Positions 38,417 to 46,797 of a stretch of 64,000 nucleotides of DNA are shown here, in pieces. Below the pieces are notes generated by a model that was not told where the DNA came from, searched no databases, and was given only the letters and a program-made list of their open reading frames with translations. The DNA lies in assembly GCA_963844885.1 (NCBI GenBank), contig CAWJQA010000018.1:620001-684000 (forward strand), in the 5' to 3' direction. A program made the translations under genes and the position numbers. Source of the stretch: DATMER01 sp963844885 (lineage in GTDB: Bacteria > Acidobacteriota > Thermoanaerobaculia > Multivoradales > UBA5704). Each line of letters opens with the position of its first letter. Within the stretch, counting starts at the first letter, position 1.

Positions 38417-41400
38417 CTAATCGATCTTCAGCCGCTTCATCAAGTAGGAGACGGCCTGCCGCGACACTCCGAGGTCTCGCGCCACCTCGGAGAGGTTGCG
38501 GCCCTGTCTTGCGAGAGATTGGAGGACCAGCCGGCGGCGCAGCGCGTCGATCTGCTCGTGATAGGAGCCTTCCGCCGCCGCTCCCCGCGGACCGGCGGAT
38601 TCCGGAAGCTCGGGCAGCTCGAGATGGCCTTCCTCGATCGGGCCGCCGCCCGCCAGCGCCGCGGCAACGCTCAACACGTTCTGAAGCTCGCGGACGTTGC
38701 CGGGCCAGCCGTAACCGAGCAATCGCGAGCGCGCCTCCCGCGACAGGCGCGTCCCCGGACCCGTCCCTCTGCGCGCGAGAATCCGCTCGGCCAGCAGCAG
38801 GACGTCGCCGCCGCGCTCGCGCAACGGCGGCAGGATCACGCTCCCCACGCGCAGGCGGAAATAAAGGTCCTGGCGGAAGGTCTTCTCCGCCACCATCGCG
38901 GACAGGTCGCGGTGGGTGGCCGCGAGCACCCGCACATTCACTTTTCTCGGCACCGCTTCGCCGAGCGGCCGGACCTCTCCTTCCTGAAGCACCCGCAGCA
39001 GCAGGCCCTGGGCCGACAGCGGAAGATCGCCGATCTCATCGAGAAACACGGTGCCGCCGTGAGCGGTTTCGAACACCCCCTGGCGGCTCCGGTCCGCGCC
39101 GGTGAAAGCGCCGCGCGCATGACCGAAAAGATCCGACAGGATCAGGTTTTCCGACAGGGCGGCGCAGTTGACGGGCACGAAAGCCGACCGGGCGCGGAGG
39201 CTCGCGCGATGGAGGCGCCGGGCGGCCAGCTCCTTGCCCGTGCCGCTTTCACCCAGGATGAGGATGGGAAGGTCGCCCGGAGCGAGGAGGGCGATCCGTT
39301 CCAGGGCCGCCTGCAGCGCCGGGCTCTCTCCCACGATCTCGCCGCCCGGCAGGTTCGCGGGAGGCGGCGGGGGAGAGGGCTCCTCCCGGGTCTCCCGGGT
39401 CTCCCGGGTCTCCCGGGTCGCGGGCGGCGCCAGGTCGCGGGCGGCCAGCAGCCGTAGCGCGCGGCCCCGGGCGTCTCCCTCCGTGCCGATACCGCCGATA
39501 CCGCCGGTACCGCCGGCGTCCGCCAGCAGCGTCGCCACGGCCTCCGGGTCGCCGGGAGGCTTCTCCAGGTAGGCCGCGAGGGCTTGCCACGGTCCGCGGT
39601 CGCGGGCCTCCAGCCGCTCGGCCGGACCGAGCGCGCCCAGCCCGCGAAGCTCGGCCGCCGCGGTCCGGAGAGGCTGGGCGGGGACGCAGCCGGGCGCAGC
39701 CAGATCGAGGTCGAAGACCAGCCGCGCCGCCCGGTACGGCTCCAGCGCTCCGAGCGCGCTCCAGGCGGAGAGCGGCGCGGGCTCGCCGGCCAGGGCCGCT
39801 CTCCAGAGCGGGAGGAACGGCGTACACGCCGCCTCGCGCAAGGCGCCCGCGGGGTCGCCCGCCAGGGCCCGGAGCGCGGGCCTCTCTTCCGGCTCCAGGT
39901 GCGAGAGGTCGGCCGGCGGCAGGAGAGACAGCTCGGCCGCCGCCTCGGCGGCGCGGCCCAGCCAGCCGAGAGCGCGGGCGGCGATGGCGCGCGGCACGGC
40001 CGCGTCCAAGCCCAGCGAGAGCGCCTCGCGGCAGAGGACCAGGGCGGCCTCCGGCCGGCCCAGCGTCAGCTCCAGGCGGGCGCGCAGGCCGGTATCCAGG
40101 GCCAGGCCGCGGACGTTGCCGGTGATCCGGTTCTCGGTCACGGTCCGCTCCAGGATCTCGACCACGCCGGCCAGGCGGCCCCGGCGAAGGCGGATCTCGG
40201 CCAGGTTGGGGAGGGCGAGGGTGATCTTCCGCGGACCGTCACACCCTTCGAAAAGGCGGGCGGCATGGAGAAAGGCCCGTTCCGCCCCGGGCAGGTCGCC
40301 GGCCCGCGCCCGGGCGACGCCCAGCTCGTTCCACAACCCCGCCGCCTCGTGCCGGGGGAGTCTCCGGCGGCCCAGGCGGATCGCCAGGGCCGCGTGGGCG
40401 ACCGCACCCTCCTCGCCCTGCCGGAGCGCCGTGACCTGATGCCAGCGCCAGGCGAGGTCCCGATCGTCGCGGGCGCCCCGGGTGGCGTCCAGCCAGCGCT
40501 CCATCTCGTCGACATCTCCCCGGTCCCACGCCGCCGCCGCCGCGACCAGGCCGGCTCTCGAGGCGGTGCCGTCCTCTTTCTCCCGGCCCAGCTCCAGGGC
40601 GTGGCGGATCCACGGGAGCGCCTGCGCGGCCTTACCGGCGTTGGCGAACACCCGCGAGGCGATCTCCGCCATCTCGACCGCCTGTTCCCGGGTGAGAGCG
40701 GACTTCCGGACCCGGCGCAGGGTCGCCTGCGCGGCCCCGATCTGCCCGAGGCGGAGCTGGCAGAGCGCCCGGACCGACTCGGCGCCGGCCGACCGCAGGC
40801 CGTCGAGAGCTTCGAGCGCCGCCTCCGACCGTCCGAGCGCCGCCAGGGCCGCGGCCATCCCGGCGGTCTCCTCCTCGGACTCCGGAGGCCGCCGTGCCCA
40901 GGCCGCCACCGCCGCCCGCCACCTTCCGCAGGCGGCCAGCTCGCGCGGGTCTCCCGGCTCCTCTCCGCTCCAGGCCGTCCGCGCCCCGGAGCCGGACAGC
41001 CCGCTCCGGAGCTCGCCGAGGGTCCGGAAGCGCGAGAGGAGGCCGAGGCGGAACGACCCCGGCCCCGCCACCCAGAGCCACGTCCGCTCTCCGTTCTCGA
41101 TCGCACCCGCCAGGGCCGTCCTGGCCGCGGCGTGGACCTCGTCCCAGAGGAACGGAGCGTCGTCCAGGATCTGGGCCACGGCCTCGTCCGGGGTGACCGG
41201 GGCCAGCGACTGAAACCAGCGGTCCAGGAGCCGCCGGGCCGCCTTCCGCGCCGGCCCCTTGCCCATGAGCCCGGCGCTCCCCTGCAGCCGGAAGAGGCGG
41301 CCGAAAAGCTCCCGCAGCACCTCCTGGGCTGGCCTCTCCGGCCGGCCGGGCACGGCGGCCGGCAGCGTCAGCCGTCCCTCGGGAGTGACCCGGGCGGCGG

Positions 41401-41566
41401 TCCAGTCGGCCACCGTCCATCCCGCACGGTCGAGGACCGAGAGGAGGCCGGCGGCCTGCAGGAGGACGCCCAGCCGCTGCTGATCGGTCAGGCGCGAAAG
41501 CGGCAGCGGAACCCCTGGACCGGCCTCCAGGCAGACATGATCGATCCGCACGACCGCCGCGCTCAC
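38417..41566 (-). CDS. Sigma-54-dependent activator with long TPR-like N-terminal region
   Basis: The AAA+ domain sits at ~720-960: Walker A ILILGESGTGKELAARRLH, sigma-54 contact loop GHARGAFTGADRSRQG, Walker B GGTVFLDEIGDL, and FRQDLYFRLRVGSVILPPLR. A Fis-type HTH ends the protein (NLSEVARDLGVSRQAVSYLM). The first ~150 residues faintly recall a degenerate protein kinase (LLSVLDRAGWTVADWTAARV). Residues ~200-640 are helical repeats, probably TPR. The linker holds four TRE units and a Gly-Ile-Gly run. Start taken as GTG 41566 after GAGGCGG; the frame is open to 41626. It would activate sigma-54 promoters in response to a partner sensed by the TPR part. Confidence 0.88.
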   Translation of the reverse strand: MSAAVVRIDHVCLEAGPGVPLPLSRLTDQQRLGVLLQAAGLLSVLDRAGWTVADWTAARVTPEGRLTLPAAVPGRPERPAQEVLRELFGRLFRLQGSAGLMGKGPARKAARRLLDRWFQSLAPVTPDEAVAQILDDAPFLWDEVHAAARTALAGAIENGERTWLWVAGPGSFRLGLLSRFRTLGELRSGLSGSGARTAWSGEEPGDPRELAACGRWRAAVAAWARRPPESEEETAGMAAALAALGRSEAALEALDGLRSAGAESVRALCQLRLGQIGAAQATLRRVRKSALTREQAVEMAEIASRVFANAGKAAQALPWIRHALELGREKEDGTASRAGLVAAAAAWDRGDVDEMERWLDATRGARDDRDLAWRWHQVTALRQGEEGAVAHAALAIRLGRRRLPRHEAAGLWNELGVARARAGDLPGAERAFLHAARLFEGCDGPRKITLALPNLAEIRLRRGRLAGVVEILERTVTENRITGNVRGLALDTGLRARLELTLGRPEAALVLCREALSLGLDAAVPRAIAARALGWLGRAAEAAAELSLLPPADLSHLEPEERPALRALAGDPAGALREAACTPFLPLWRAALAGEPAPLSAWSALGALEPYRAARLVFDLDLAAPGCVPAQPLRTAAAELRGLGALGPAERLEARDRGPWQALAAYLEKPPGDPEAVATLLADAGGTGGIGGIGTEGDARGRALRLLAARDLAPPATRETRETRETREEPSPPPPPANLPGGEIVGESPALQAALERIALLAPGDLPILILGESGTGKELAARRLHRASLRARSAFVPVNCAALSENLILSDLFGHARGAFTGADRSRQGVFETAHGGTVFLDEIGDLPLSAQGLLLRVLQEGEVRPLGEAVPRKVNVRVLAATHRDLSAMVAEKTFRQDLYFRLRVGSVILPPLRERGGDVLLLAERILARRGTGPGTRLSREARSRLLGYGWPGNVRELQNVLSVAAALAGGGPIEEGHLELPELPESAGPRGAAAEGSYHEQIDALRRRLVLQSLARQGRNLSEVARDLGVSRQAVSYLMKRLKID

Positions 41567-41703
41567 CGGCGGACCGCCTCGAAGGAAAAAGAAGGCATGC
41601 CGCGCACATCTTACCGCAAGACCCATCCCGGTGGAACGGGACTTGTCGCGCCGAAGCGGGCCGGGGGGCGTTCCGCTCAGAGGAGAGACTCGAAAGGTGG
41701 CGT

Positions 41704-41935
41704 CCGCGGCCTCTGGCCCTCACCCCCGTCCCCTCTCCCGGCCGCACACCCGGACCCCCGGGAGAGGGGGGCGTGAATCCGTTCGGCTGTCCTCCCATCC
41801 GTTGCCGCTTCTCTTCCTTTTCGTAGCGGAGAAGGATGGGAAGACTTCGATCGTCACCACCCACCCCTCTCCCGGTGGTCCGGGCGTGCGGCCGGGAGAG
41901 GGGACGGGGGTGAGGGCACGCAGGCCGCGGACGCC
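41704..41935. repeat. Large inverted repeat made of two REP-like arms
   Basis: The arm at 41704-41776 (CCGCGGCCT, CCCTCACCCCCGTCCCCTCT, CCCGGCCGCAC) is repeated in inverted orientation at 41864-41935 with few mismatches. About 87 bp lie between the arms, and each arm is itself partly palindromic. The whole can form a long cruciform. It lies between the 5' side of the sigma-54 activator and the 3' end of the DHS-like gene. Confidence 0.85.
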
Positions 41936-43063
41936 TCAGATCTCGAAGGCCCCCTCCGCGATCCTCTCTTCCTTCATCTCCGCGAAGTGCTGCTTGAGCA
42001 GCTCCATGAAGTCAGGCAGCCGCTCATAGAGGCGCTTCGGCGTACGCCGGACGCCCTTGGCGAGGATGTAGTGCGTCATGAGCGGCAGCGCGATCGTCGA
42101 GTCCGTGTAGACCACCACCGCGTCCGGCAGCTTGTCCGGATCGACCTTGCCCCAGGACACCGCCTCGCCCGGGGTGGCGCCGGAGAGGCCGCCGACGTCC
42201 GGCCGGGCGTCCGTGATCTGCAGGAAATAGTCGTGGCCGGCCTCGCTCAGGCCGAGCACCTCCTGGATCTGCGGCTCCGTCTGGAGCAGGAAGTTCTTCG
42301 GGCTGCCGCCGCCGACGATCCACACCGCGCTCTTGCCGCCCCCCTCCTTGGCCTGCCAGACGATCGACGCCGACTGGTTCACGTCCGCGTTCACGTCGAA
42401 CGCGAGCCGCGACCCTTCGAGCGAAAGCTCGGCCACGTTCATGCCGATCGAGCTGTCGCCCGGCGACGAGGTGAAGATCGGCATGGCGTGGCGATACGCG
42501 GCGCCGAGCAGCGACGTGCCGCTGAGGCCGAGCTTGTCTTCCACCGCGGCCACCCAGCGGCCGACGCGGTAGTGGAACTCGGGCGTGGCCATCGGCTTCT
42601 GGAACTCCGGCAGCCGCATCACCCTGCGGTAGAACTTGTCGGTCTCCAGGAGGACGGTGTAGTCGAACACGATGTCGTAGATCCGCACCACCCCCTCCTC
42701 GCGCAGCTCCACGTCGTTCCAGGCCGCGCTGCCGGCGTGCAGGGCGAGGCCGATGGCATGGTGCGTGTCGTGGTAGAGGTTGGCGCCGGTGGAGATCATC
42801 CAGTCGATGCAGCCGGCCTCGATGAGCGGCACGAGGCACGACTTGCCGTAGCCGGCGGGGGTGAGAGCGCCGGACAGGCTCATGCCGAGCGTCGAGTCGG
42901 GCGCGAGCATCTTCTGGACGAGCAGCTCGCAAGCCTCGCGCAACCGGCCTGCGTTGTAGGCGGTGAACGTCTGGGAGATGACCTCTTCGAGGCTCTCCCG
43001 GCCGGTCAAGGGCTTCGGGTCGATGCGGCGGCCGGACAGGTGGTGCTTCGTACCTTTCTTCAT
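41936..43063 (-). CDS. Deoxyhypusine-synthase-like protein
   Basis: This 375-residue protein is of the DHS/homospermidine synthase-like family. Motifs: GMSLSGALTPAGYGKSCLVP, MISTGANLYHDTHHAIGLAL, AYRHAMPIFTSSPGDSSIGM, the catalytic-type VGGGSPKNFLLQTEPQIQE (active Lys), and VVVYTDSTIALPLMTHYILA. Eukaryotic DHS modifies eIF5A, which bacteria lack; bacterial relatives act on polyamines or have unknown substrates. The start at 43063 faces the isocitrate dehydrogenase gene across a palindromic repeat. Confidence 0.9.
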   Translation of the reverse strand: MKKGTKHHLSGRRIDPKPLTGRESLEEVISQTFTAYNAGRLREACELLVQKMLAPDSTLGMSLSGALTPAGYGKSCLVPLIEAGCIDWMISTGANLYHDTHHAIGLALHAGSAAWNDVELREEGVVRIYDIVFDYTVLLETDKFYRRVMRLPEFQKPMATPEFHYRVGRWVAAVEDKLGLSGTSLLGAAYRHAMPIFTSSPGDSSIGMNVAELSLEGSRLAFDVNADVNQSASIVWQAKEGGGKSAVWIVGGGSPKNFLLQTEPQIQEVLGLSEAGHDYFLQITDARPDVGGLSGATPGEAVSWGKVDPDKLPDAVVVYTDSTIALPLMTHYILAKGVRRTPKRLYERLPDFMELLKQHFAEMKEERIAEGAFEI

Positions 43064-43067
43064 GGCC

Positions 43068-43242
43068 GCGCATTCTAGCGCAGGCCCTCACCCCCCGGCC
43101 CCCTCTCCCGGTCCGCCCGAGCCCACCCGCCCCGGGAGAGGGGGAGGTTTGATCGCGTTCCAGCCCCTTGCTTTGTTTCTGTAAGTCTCCCCCTCTCCCG
43201 TTCCGGGAGAGGGGGCCGGGGGGTGAGGGCCTGCTAGAATGC
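43068..43242. repeat. REP-like inverted repeat filling a divergent promoter region
   Basis: GCATTCTAGC(GC)AGGCCC followed by TCACCCCCCGGCCCCCTCTC starts near 43070. The same sequence appears inverted at ~43187-43242. The ~45 bp between them are AT-richer. The two arms fill the entire gap between the divergent starts at 43063 and 43248, so any promoters must lie inside or between the arms. Confidence 0.85.
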
Positions 43243-43247
43243 GCCCC

Positions 43248-44258
43248 ATGAGCAAAACCAAAGTAACCCTCCTTCCCGGCGACGGCATCGGCCCTGAAGT
43301 GGCCCGTGCCGCGACCCGGGTGCTGGACGCCGCCGGCGCCGAAATCGAGTGGGAGCCCCAGGTCGCGGGCGCCGAAGCGGTCAAGCAGTTCAACGATCCC
43401 CTGCCCGAGCACGTCCTCGAATCCATCCGCCGCAACAAAGTGGCCCTGAAAGGCCCGGTCGAGACCAAGATCGGCGGCGGCTTCAAGTCGATCAACGTGC
43501 GCCTCCGGCAGGAGCTCGACCTCTACGCCAACCTGCGGCCCACGCGCTCGCTGCCGAGCATCCCGAGCCGCTTCGAGAACGTGGACGTCGTCGTCGTGCG
43601 CGAAAACACCGAAGGTCTCTACAGCGGCATCGAGCACGTCGTCGTGCCGGGCGTCGTGGAAAGCCTCAAGATCATCACCGAGAAGGCCTCCACCCGCATC
43701 GCCGAGTTCGCCTTCGAGTACGCGCGGCGGCACGGCCGCAAGAAGGTCACCGCCGTCCACAAAGCCAACATCATGAAGCTCTCGGACGGCCTCTTCCTGG
43801 AGTGCTTCCGCAAAGTGGCGCCGCGCTACCCGGAAATCCAGGCCGACGACAAGATCGTCGACAACATGTGCATGCAGCTCGTCATGTACCCGGAGCGCTC
43901 GGACGTCCTGGTGCTCGAAAACCTCTACGGCGACATCATCTCCGACCTCTGCGCCGGCCTCGTCGGCGGCCTGGGCGTCGTGCCGGGAGCGAACCTCGGG
44001 ACCCACGCCGCGATCTTCGAAGCCGTCCACGGCACCGCGCCGGACATCGCCGGCCAGAACCTGGCGAACCCGCTGGCGCTGATGCGCTCGGGCATCATGA
44101 TGCTCTTCCACCTGCACAAAGACGAAGAAGCCGAGCGCGTCCGCCGTGCCCTGCGCAAGGTCATCGTCGACCGCAACATCAAGACCCGCGACCTCGGCGG
44201 CCAGGCCACCACCACCCAGTTCACCGACGCCATCGTCCAGGAGCTGGAGGCGGAGTAG
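43248..44258 (+). CDS. NAD-type isocitrate/isopropylmalate dehydrogenase family protein (isocitrate dehydrogenase likely)
   Basis: This 336-residue protein has TLLPGDGIGPEVARAA, substrate loop KGPVETKIGGGFKSINVRLR, then QELDLYANLRPTRSLP, VVVVRENTEGLYSGIEHVVV (typical of NAD-IDH), DNMCMQLVMYPERSDVLVLE, NLYGDIISDLCAGLVGG and EAVHGTAPDIAGQNLANP. The STEGLYSG-like block with ENTEGLYSGIEH favours isocitrate dehydrogenase over LeuB. It makes 2-oxoglutarate in the TCA cycle. Start is ATG 43248; an in-frame ATG lies three codons earlier. Confidence 0.88.
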   Translation: MSKTKVTLLPGDGIGPEVARAATRVLDAAGAEIEWEPQVAGAEAVKQFNDPLPEHVLESIRRNKVALKGPVETKIGGGFKSINVRLRQELDLYANLRPTRSLPSIPSRFENVDVVVVRENTEGLYSGIEHVVVPGVVESLKIITEKASTRIAEFAFEYARRHGRKKVTAVHKANIMKLSDGLFLECFRKVAPRYPEIQADDKIVDNMCMQLVMYPERSDVLVLENLYGDIISDLCAGLVGGLGVVPGANLGTHAAIFEAVHGTAPDIAGQNLANPLALMRSGIMMLFHLHKDEEAERVRRALRKVIVDRNIKTRDLGGQATTTQFTDAIVQELEAE

Positions 44259-44265
44259 CACAACC

Positions 44266-44360
44266 AAGGACCAAAAGGACGTCAAGGACCAAAAGGACAT
44301 CAGGAACGTCGCCAGCCTCTCCTTGCTGTCCTTTACGTCCTTGCTGTCCTTTTGGTCCTT
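44266..44360. repeat. Inverted repeat of a 15-bp unit (AAGGACCAAAAGGAC)
   Basis: AAGGACCAAAAGGAC at 44266-44280 recurs directly at 44284-44298, and its exact complement GTCCTTTTGGTCCTT lies at 44346-44360. A related copy, GTCCTTTACGTCCTT, lies at ~44329-44343. The RNA would fold into a long imperfect hairpin just after the isocitrate dehydrogenase stop. It may act as a terminator or be a mobile palindromic repeat. Confidence 0.85.
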
Positions 44361-44378
44361 GAAGTTCCGTGATACCTC

Positions 44379-44753
44379 ATGCCCTCCAAGCCCCCCGCCC
44401 CCCCGTCCACCTGGGACCTCATCTACGCCGTCGTCGCGCGCATTCCGGCCGGCCGGGTCGCCACCTACGGCCAGGTGGCGGCTCTGGCCGGGCTCGGGCG
44501 GGCGGCGCGGCAGGTGGGCTATGCGCTGCATGCGCTTCCGGAAGGCTCGGACATCCCCTGGCAGCGGGTCATCAACTCGCGCGGCGAAGTGAGCCCGCGG
44601 GCCATGCCGGGATGGGACGGCTACCAGCGCCACCTCCTCGAAGAAGAAGGCGTCGGGTTCGACGCCGCCGGCCGCGTCGACCTCGACCGCTTCCGCTGGG
44701 ACCCCGACGCCAGGCCGGCCCGCCGCCGCAAATCCGCGCCGCCCAACTCGTAG
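44379..44753 (+). CDS. Alkyltransferase-like protein (MGMT family, no acceptor Cys)
   Basis: This is a 124-residue DNA-binding domain of the O6-alkylguanine alkyltransferase fold: IPAGRVATYGQVAALAGLGR (HTH) and PWQRVINSRGEVS. The methyl-acceptor motif PCHRV is changed to PWQRV, the Trp substitution that defines ATL proteins. ATLs bind alkylated guanines and route them to nucleotide excision repair. Following it at 44754-44923 I see no convincing gene, though a frame reading DGDFFAARPGQLSGITLREA may be a decayed fragment. Confidence 0.9.
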   Translation: MPSKPPAPPSTWDLIYAVVARIPAGRVATYGQVAALAGLGRAARQVGYALHALPEGSDIPWQRVINSRGEVSPRAMPGWDGYQRHLLEEEGVGFDAAGRVDLDRFRWDPDARPARRRKSAPPNS

Positions 44754-44923
44754 GACCCCTCGTCGAGCGGACCCCGGCGCTCAACCCGCGCCTCGACCGC
44801 CGGGCCCGCGACGGCGACTTCTTCGCCGCCCGTCCCGGCCAGCTCTCCGGAATCACCCTGCGGGAAGCGGTGAAGTACCTTCCCGAGGCCCCCTCCGGCT
44901 GACCGGACACCGGGAAGGGCCGC

Positions 44924-45312
44924 GTTGCGGCGAAGGAGTTGAGGTTGCGGCAAAGTCGGGTGAGGTTGCGGCGAAGGAGTTGAGGTTGCGGCAAAGTCGA
45001 GTGACGTTGCGGTGAAGGAGTTGACGTTGCGGTGAAGGAGTTGAGGTTGCGGCAAAGTCGGGTGACGTTGCGGTGAAGGAGTTGAGATTGCGGCAAAGTC
45101 GGGTGACGTTGCGGTGAAGGAGTTGAGATTGCGGCAAAGTCGGGTGAGGTTGCGGTGGAGGAGTTGAGATTGCGGCAAAGCCAGTTGACGTTGCGGTGAA
45201 GGAGTTGATGTTGCGGCAAAGTCAGGTGACGTTGCGGTGAAGGAGTTGAGGTTGCGGCAAAGTCGGGTAACGTTGCGGTGAAGTAGTTTGAGTTGCGGCT
45301 AAGTCGGGTAAT
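44924..45312. repeat. Degenerate 20/21-bp tandem array (about 19 half-units, 41-bp composite)
   Basis: Every half-unit begins GTTGCGG. Two types alternate: GTTGCGG(C/T)GAAGGAGTTGA(G/C), 20 bp, and GTTGCGGCAAAGTCGGGTGA(G/C), 21 bp. The composite period is 41 bp. At 45006 and 45026 two copies of the first type are adjacent. Later units drift (GAAGTAGTTTGAGTTGCGGC). No spacer is unique, so this is not CRISPR. It is non-coding in appearance and ends close to the DUF3800 remnant. Confidence 0.92.
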
Positions 45313-45318
45313 TTGTTC

Positions 45319-45434
45319 TTAGGGGCTTGACACGCCGAAAGAACTCGGCGATAGTACTTTTACGGATTGGGGAACCCCGGTCGGCAGAGGCCTCGGCGAA
45401 AGCCGGGGCTTTTTGCTTTCTTCGGGGAATACCT
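45319..45434 (-). pseudogene. 3' end of the DUF3800 gene, separated by an insertion sequence
   Basis: On the minus strand this reads VFPEESKKPRLSPRPLPTGV, then PQSVKVLSPSSFGVSSP and a stop at 45319. Joined to the segment ending at 46798 it continues GLGLK-V-FPEESKK exactly across a 3-bp target duplication (CCT at 45432-45434 and 46798-46800). It is therefore the displaced C-terminus of the interrupted DUF3800 protein. Confidence 0.85.
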
Positions 45435-46797
45435 TGGACCTGCCCCGTTTTGGTGGACGGTTTAGGGCTTGGGTTCTCAAGTCTTTCTTCGGGGGGTCTG
45501 GGGGGCAGAGCCCCCAGCTCCAGGGTCCTACGGAAACGCTTAGCGAGCCGCCGTTGGACGTCATGCTACTCATGTTACGCCGCCTCGGCTCGCCGTTCGA
45601 ACTCCACCGGGCTCAAGTAGCCCAGCGCCGAGTGACGGCGGCGCGGGTTGTAGAAGCCCTCGATGAAGTCGAAGACGGCCATCCGGGCCTCGGCCTGGGT
45701 CGTGAAGCTGCGTGCGGTCGAGCAGCTCGCACTCGAGCGTGGCGAAGAAGCTCTCGCACATCGCGTTGTCGTAAGCAGTCGCCGACCGAGCCCATCGACG
45801 GCCGCACGCCGGCCTCCCGGCAGCGCTTGCCGAACGCGATCGAGGTGTACTGCAGCCTTGATCGGAGTGATGGATCACGTCCGTGCGGCCGCCGCTGCGC
45901 GAGGGCCATGTTCAGCGCGTCCAGCACGAGCTCGGTCGCGCAGGTGCGTCGCCATCGACCAGCCGACGATGCGGCGGCTCCAGACATCGAGCACGACGGC
46001 CAGGTAGAGGAAGCCGGCCCACGTCGGGATGTACGTGATGTCGGCGACCCACAGCCGGTCGGGCCGCTCGGCCGCGAAGTTGCGCTCGACCAGATCGGGC
46101 GCCGGCCGCGCCTTCGCATCCCGCACCGTCGTGGTGATCGAACCGGCGGCGGCTGACGCCCCGCAAGCCCGCCTGCGCGCATCAGCCGCGCGACCCGCTT
46201 GCGCCCGACGCGGACGCCGCTGCGCCGCAAGCTCGGCGTGGATGCGCGGCGCCCCGTAGGTGCCTCGCGAGCGCTGCGTGGATCGCTCGGATCGCGCGCG
46301 AGCAGCTCCGTCGTCCGCCGTGCGCGCGCGCGACGGCTGCCGCTGACGCCACGCGTAGTAGCCGCTGGGGGAGACGCCCAGCACGCGGCACATCGTGCGC
46401 GACGGGTAATCGGCCTGGTTCGCGCTCACGAATTCGAAGACCCTTCGGCGGGATCGATCCGGTCTCCCGAGCGAACCAGGCCGCGGCTTTTGCCAGGATC
46501 TCCCGCTCCTCACGCAGCTGCGGTTCTCGCGCCGCAGCCGGCGCAGCTCCTCGCGCTCCGCGCTCGTCAGGCCGTCCTGCGCGCGGCCGTCGATCGCGAT
46601 CGGCCTGCGCGACCCAGTTGCGGATCGCCTGCGCCGACGGCTCGAACTCCCGGGCCAGCTCCTCCGGCGTGCGCCCGGCTCGCACCAGCTCGACCATCTG
46701 CCGCCGGAACTCCGGCGGGTACGGCGGACGGCTCTTCGGCATCGTGGACTCCTATGCTCCCAAAGGATCAGGTGTCCACGAAACCGGGGCAACTCCA
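45435..46797 (-). mobile_element. IS3-family insertion sequence (~1363 bp) with imperfect terminal inverted repeats
   Basis: The ends at 45435-45458 and 46774-46797 match in inverted orientation at 20 of 24 positions; both start TGGA and contain TGCCCCG and GTGGAC. They are flanked by a 3-bp duplication, CCT. Inside are an IS3-type orfA and a DDE orfB on the minus strand. Insertion interrupted the DUF3800 gene near its 3' end. Confidence 0.88.
45575..46742 (-). pseudogene. IS3-family transposase OrfA/OrfB, multiply frameshifted
   Basis: OrfA starts at 46742: PPYPPEFRRQMVELVRAGRT, EELAREFEPSAQAIRNWVAQ, then in other frames DGLTSAEREELRRLRREN and ILAKAAAWFARETGSIPPK. OrfB shows QADYPSRTMCRVLGVSPSGY, GTYGAPRIHAEL, the integrase core RLWVADITYIPTWAGFLYLA (first Asp region), VLDVWSRRIVGWSMATHLR, VIHHSDQG, AYDNAMCESFFATLECELLD (Glu region) and a C-terminus ending SPVEFERRAEAA at 45575. 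At least six frame changes are needed beyond the single programmed shift of the family. It is either a dead copy or affected by local sequence errors. Confidence 0.85.

Noticed and set aside
44754..44923. Small gene after the alkyltransferase-like protein
   Set aside because: An open frame exists (ending YLPEAPSG) but it has no start of its own outside the preceding gene and no recognisable family.
44924..45312. CRISPR array
   Set aside because: All units are repeats of each other with no unique spacers; the period is 20/21 bp and no cas genes are present.
45327..45414. Possible small RNA: TTGACA, 17 bp, GATAGT promoter followed by a GC hairpin with a T-run at 45375-45414
   Set aside because: The same bases encode the C-terminus of the interrupted DUF3800 protein on the other strand, and the reconstruction across the IS is exact. 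The promoter-terminator look is probably coincidental.
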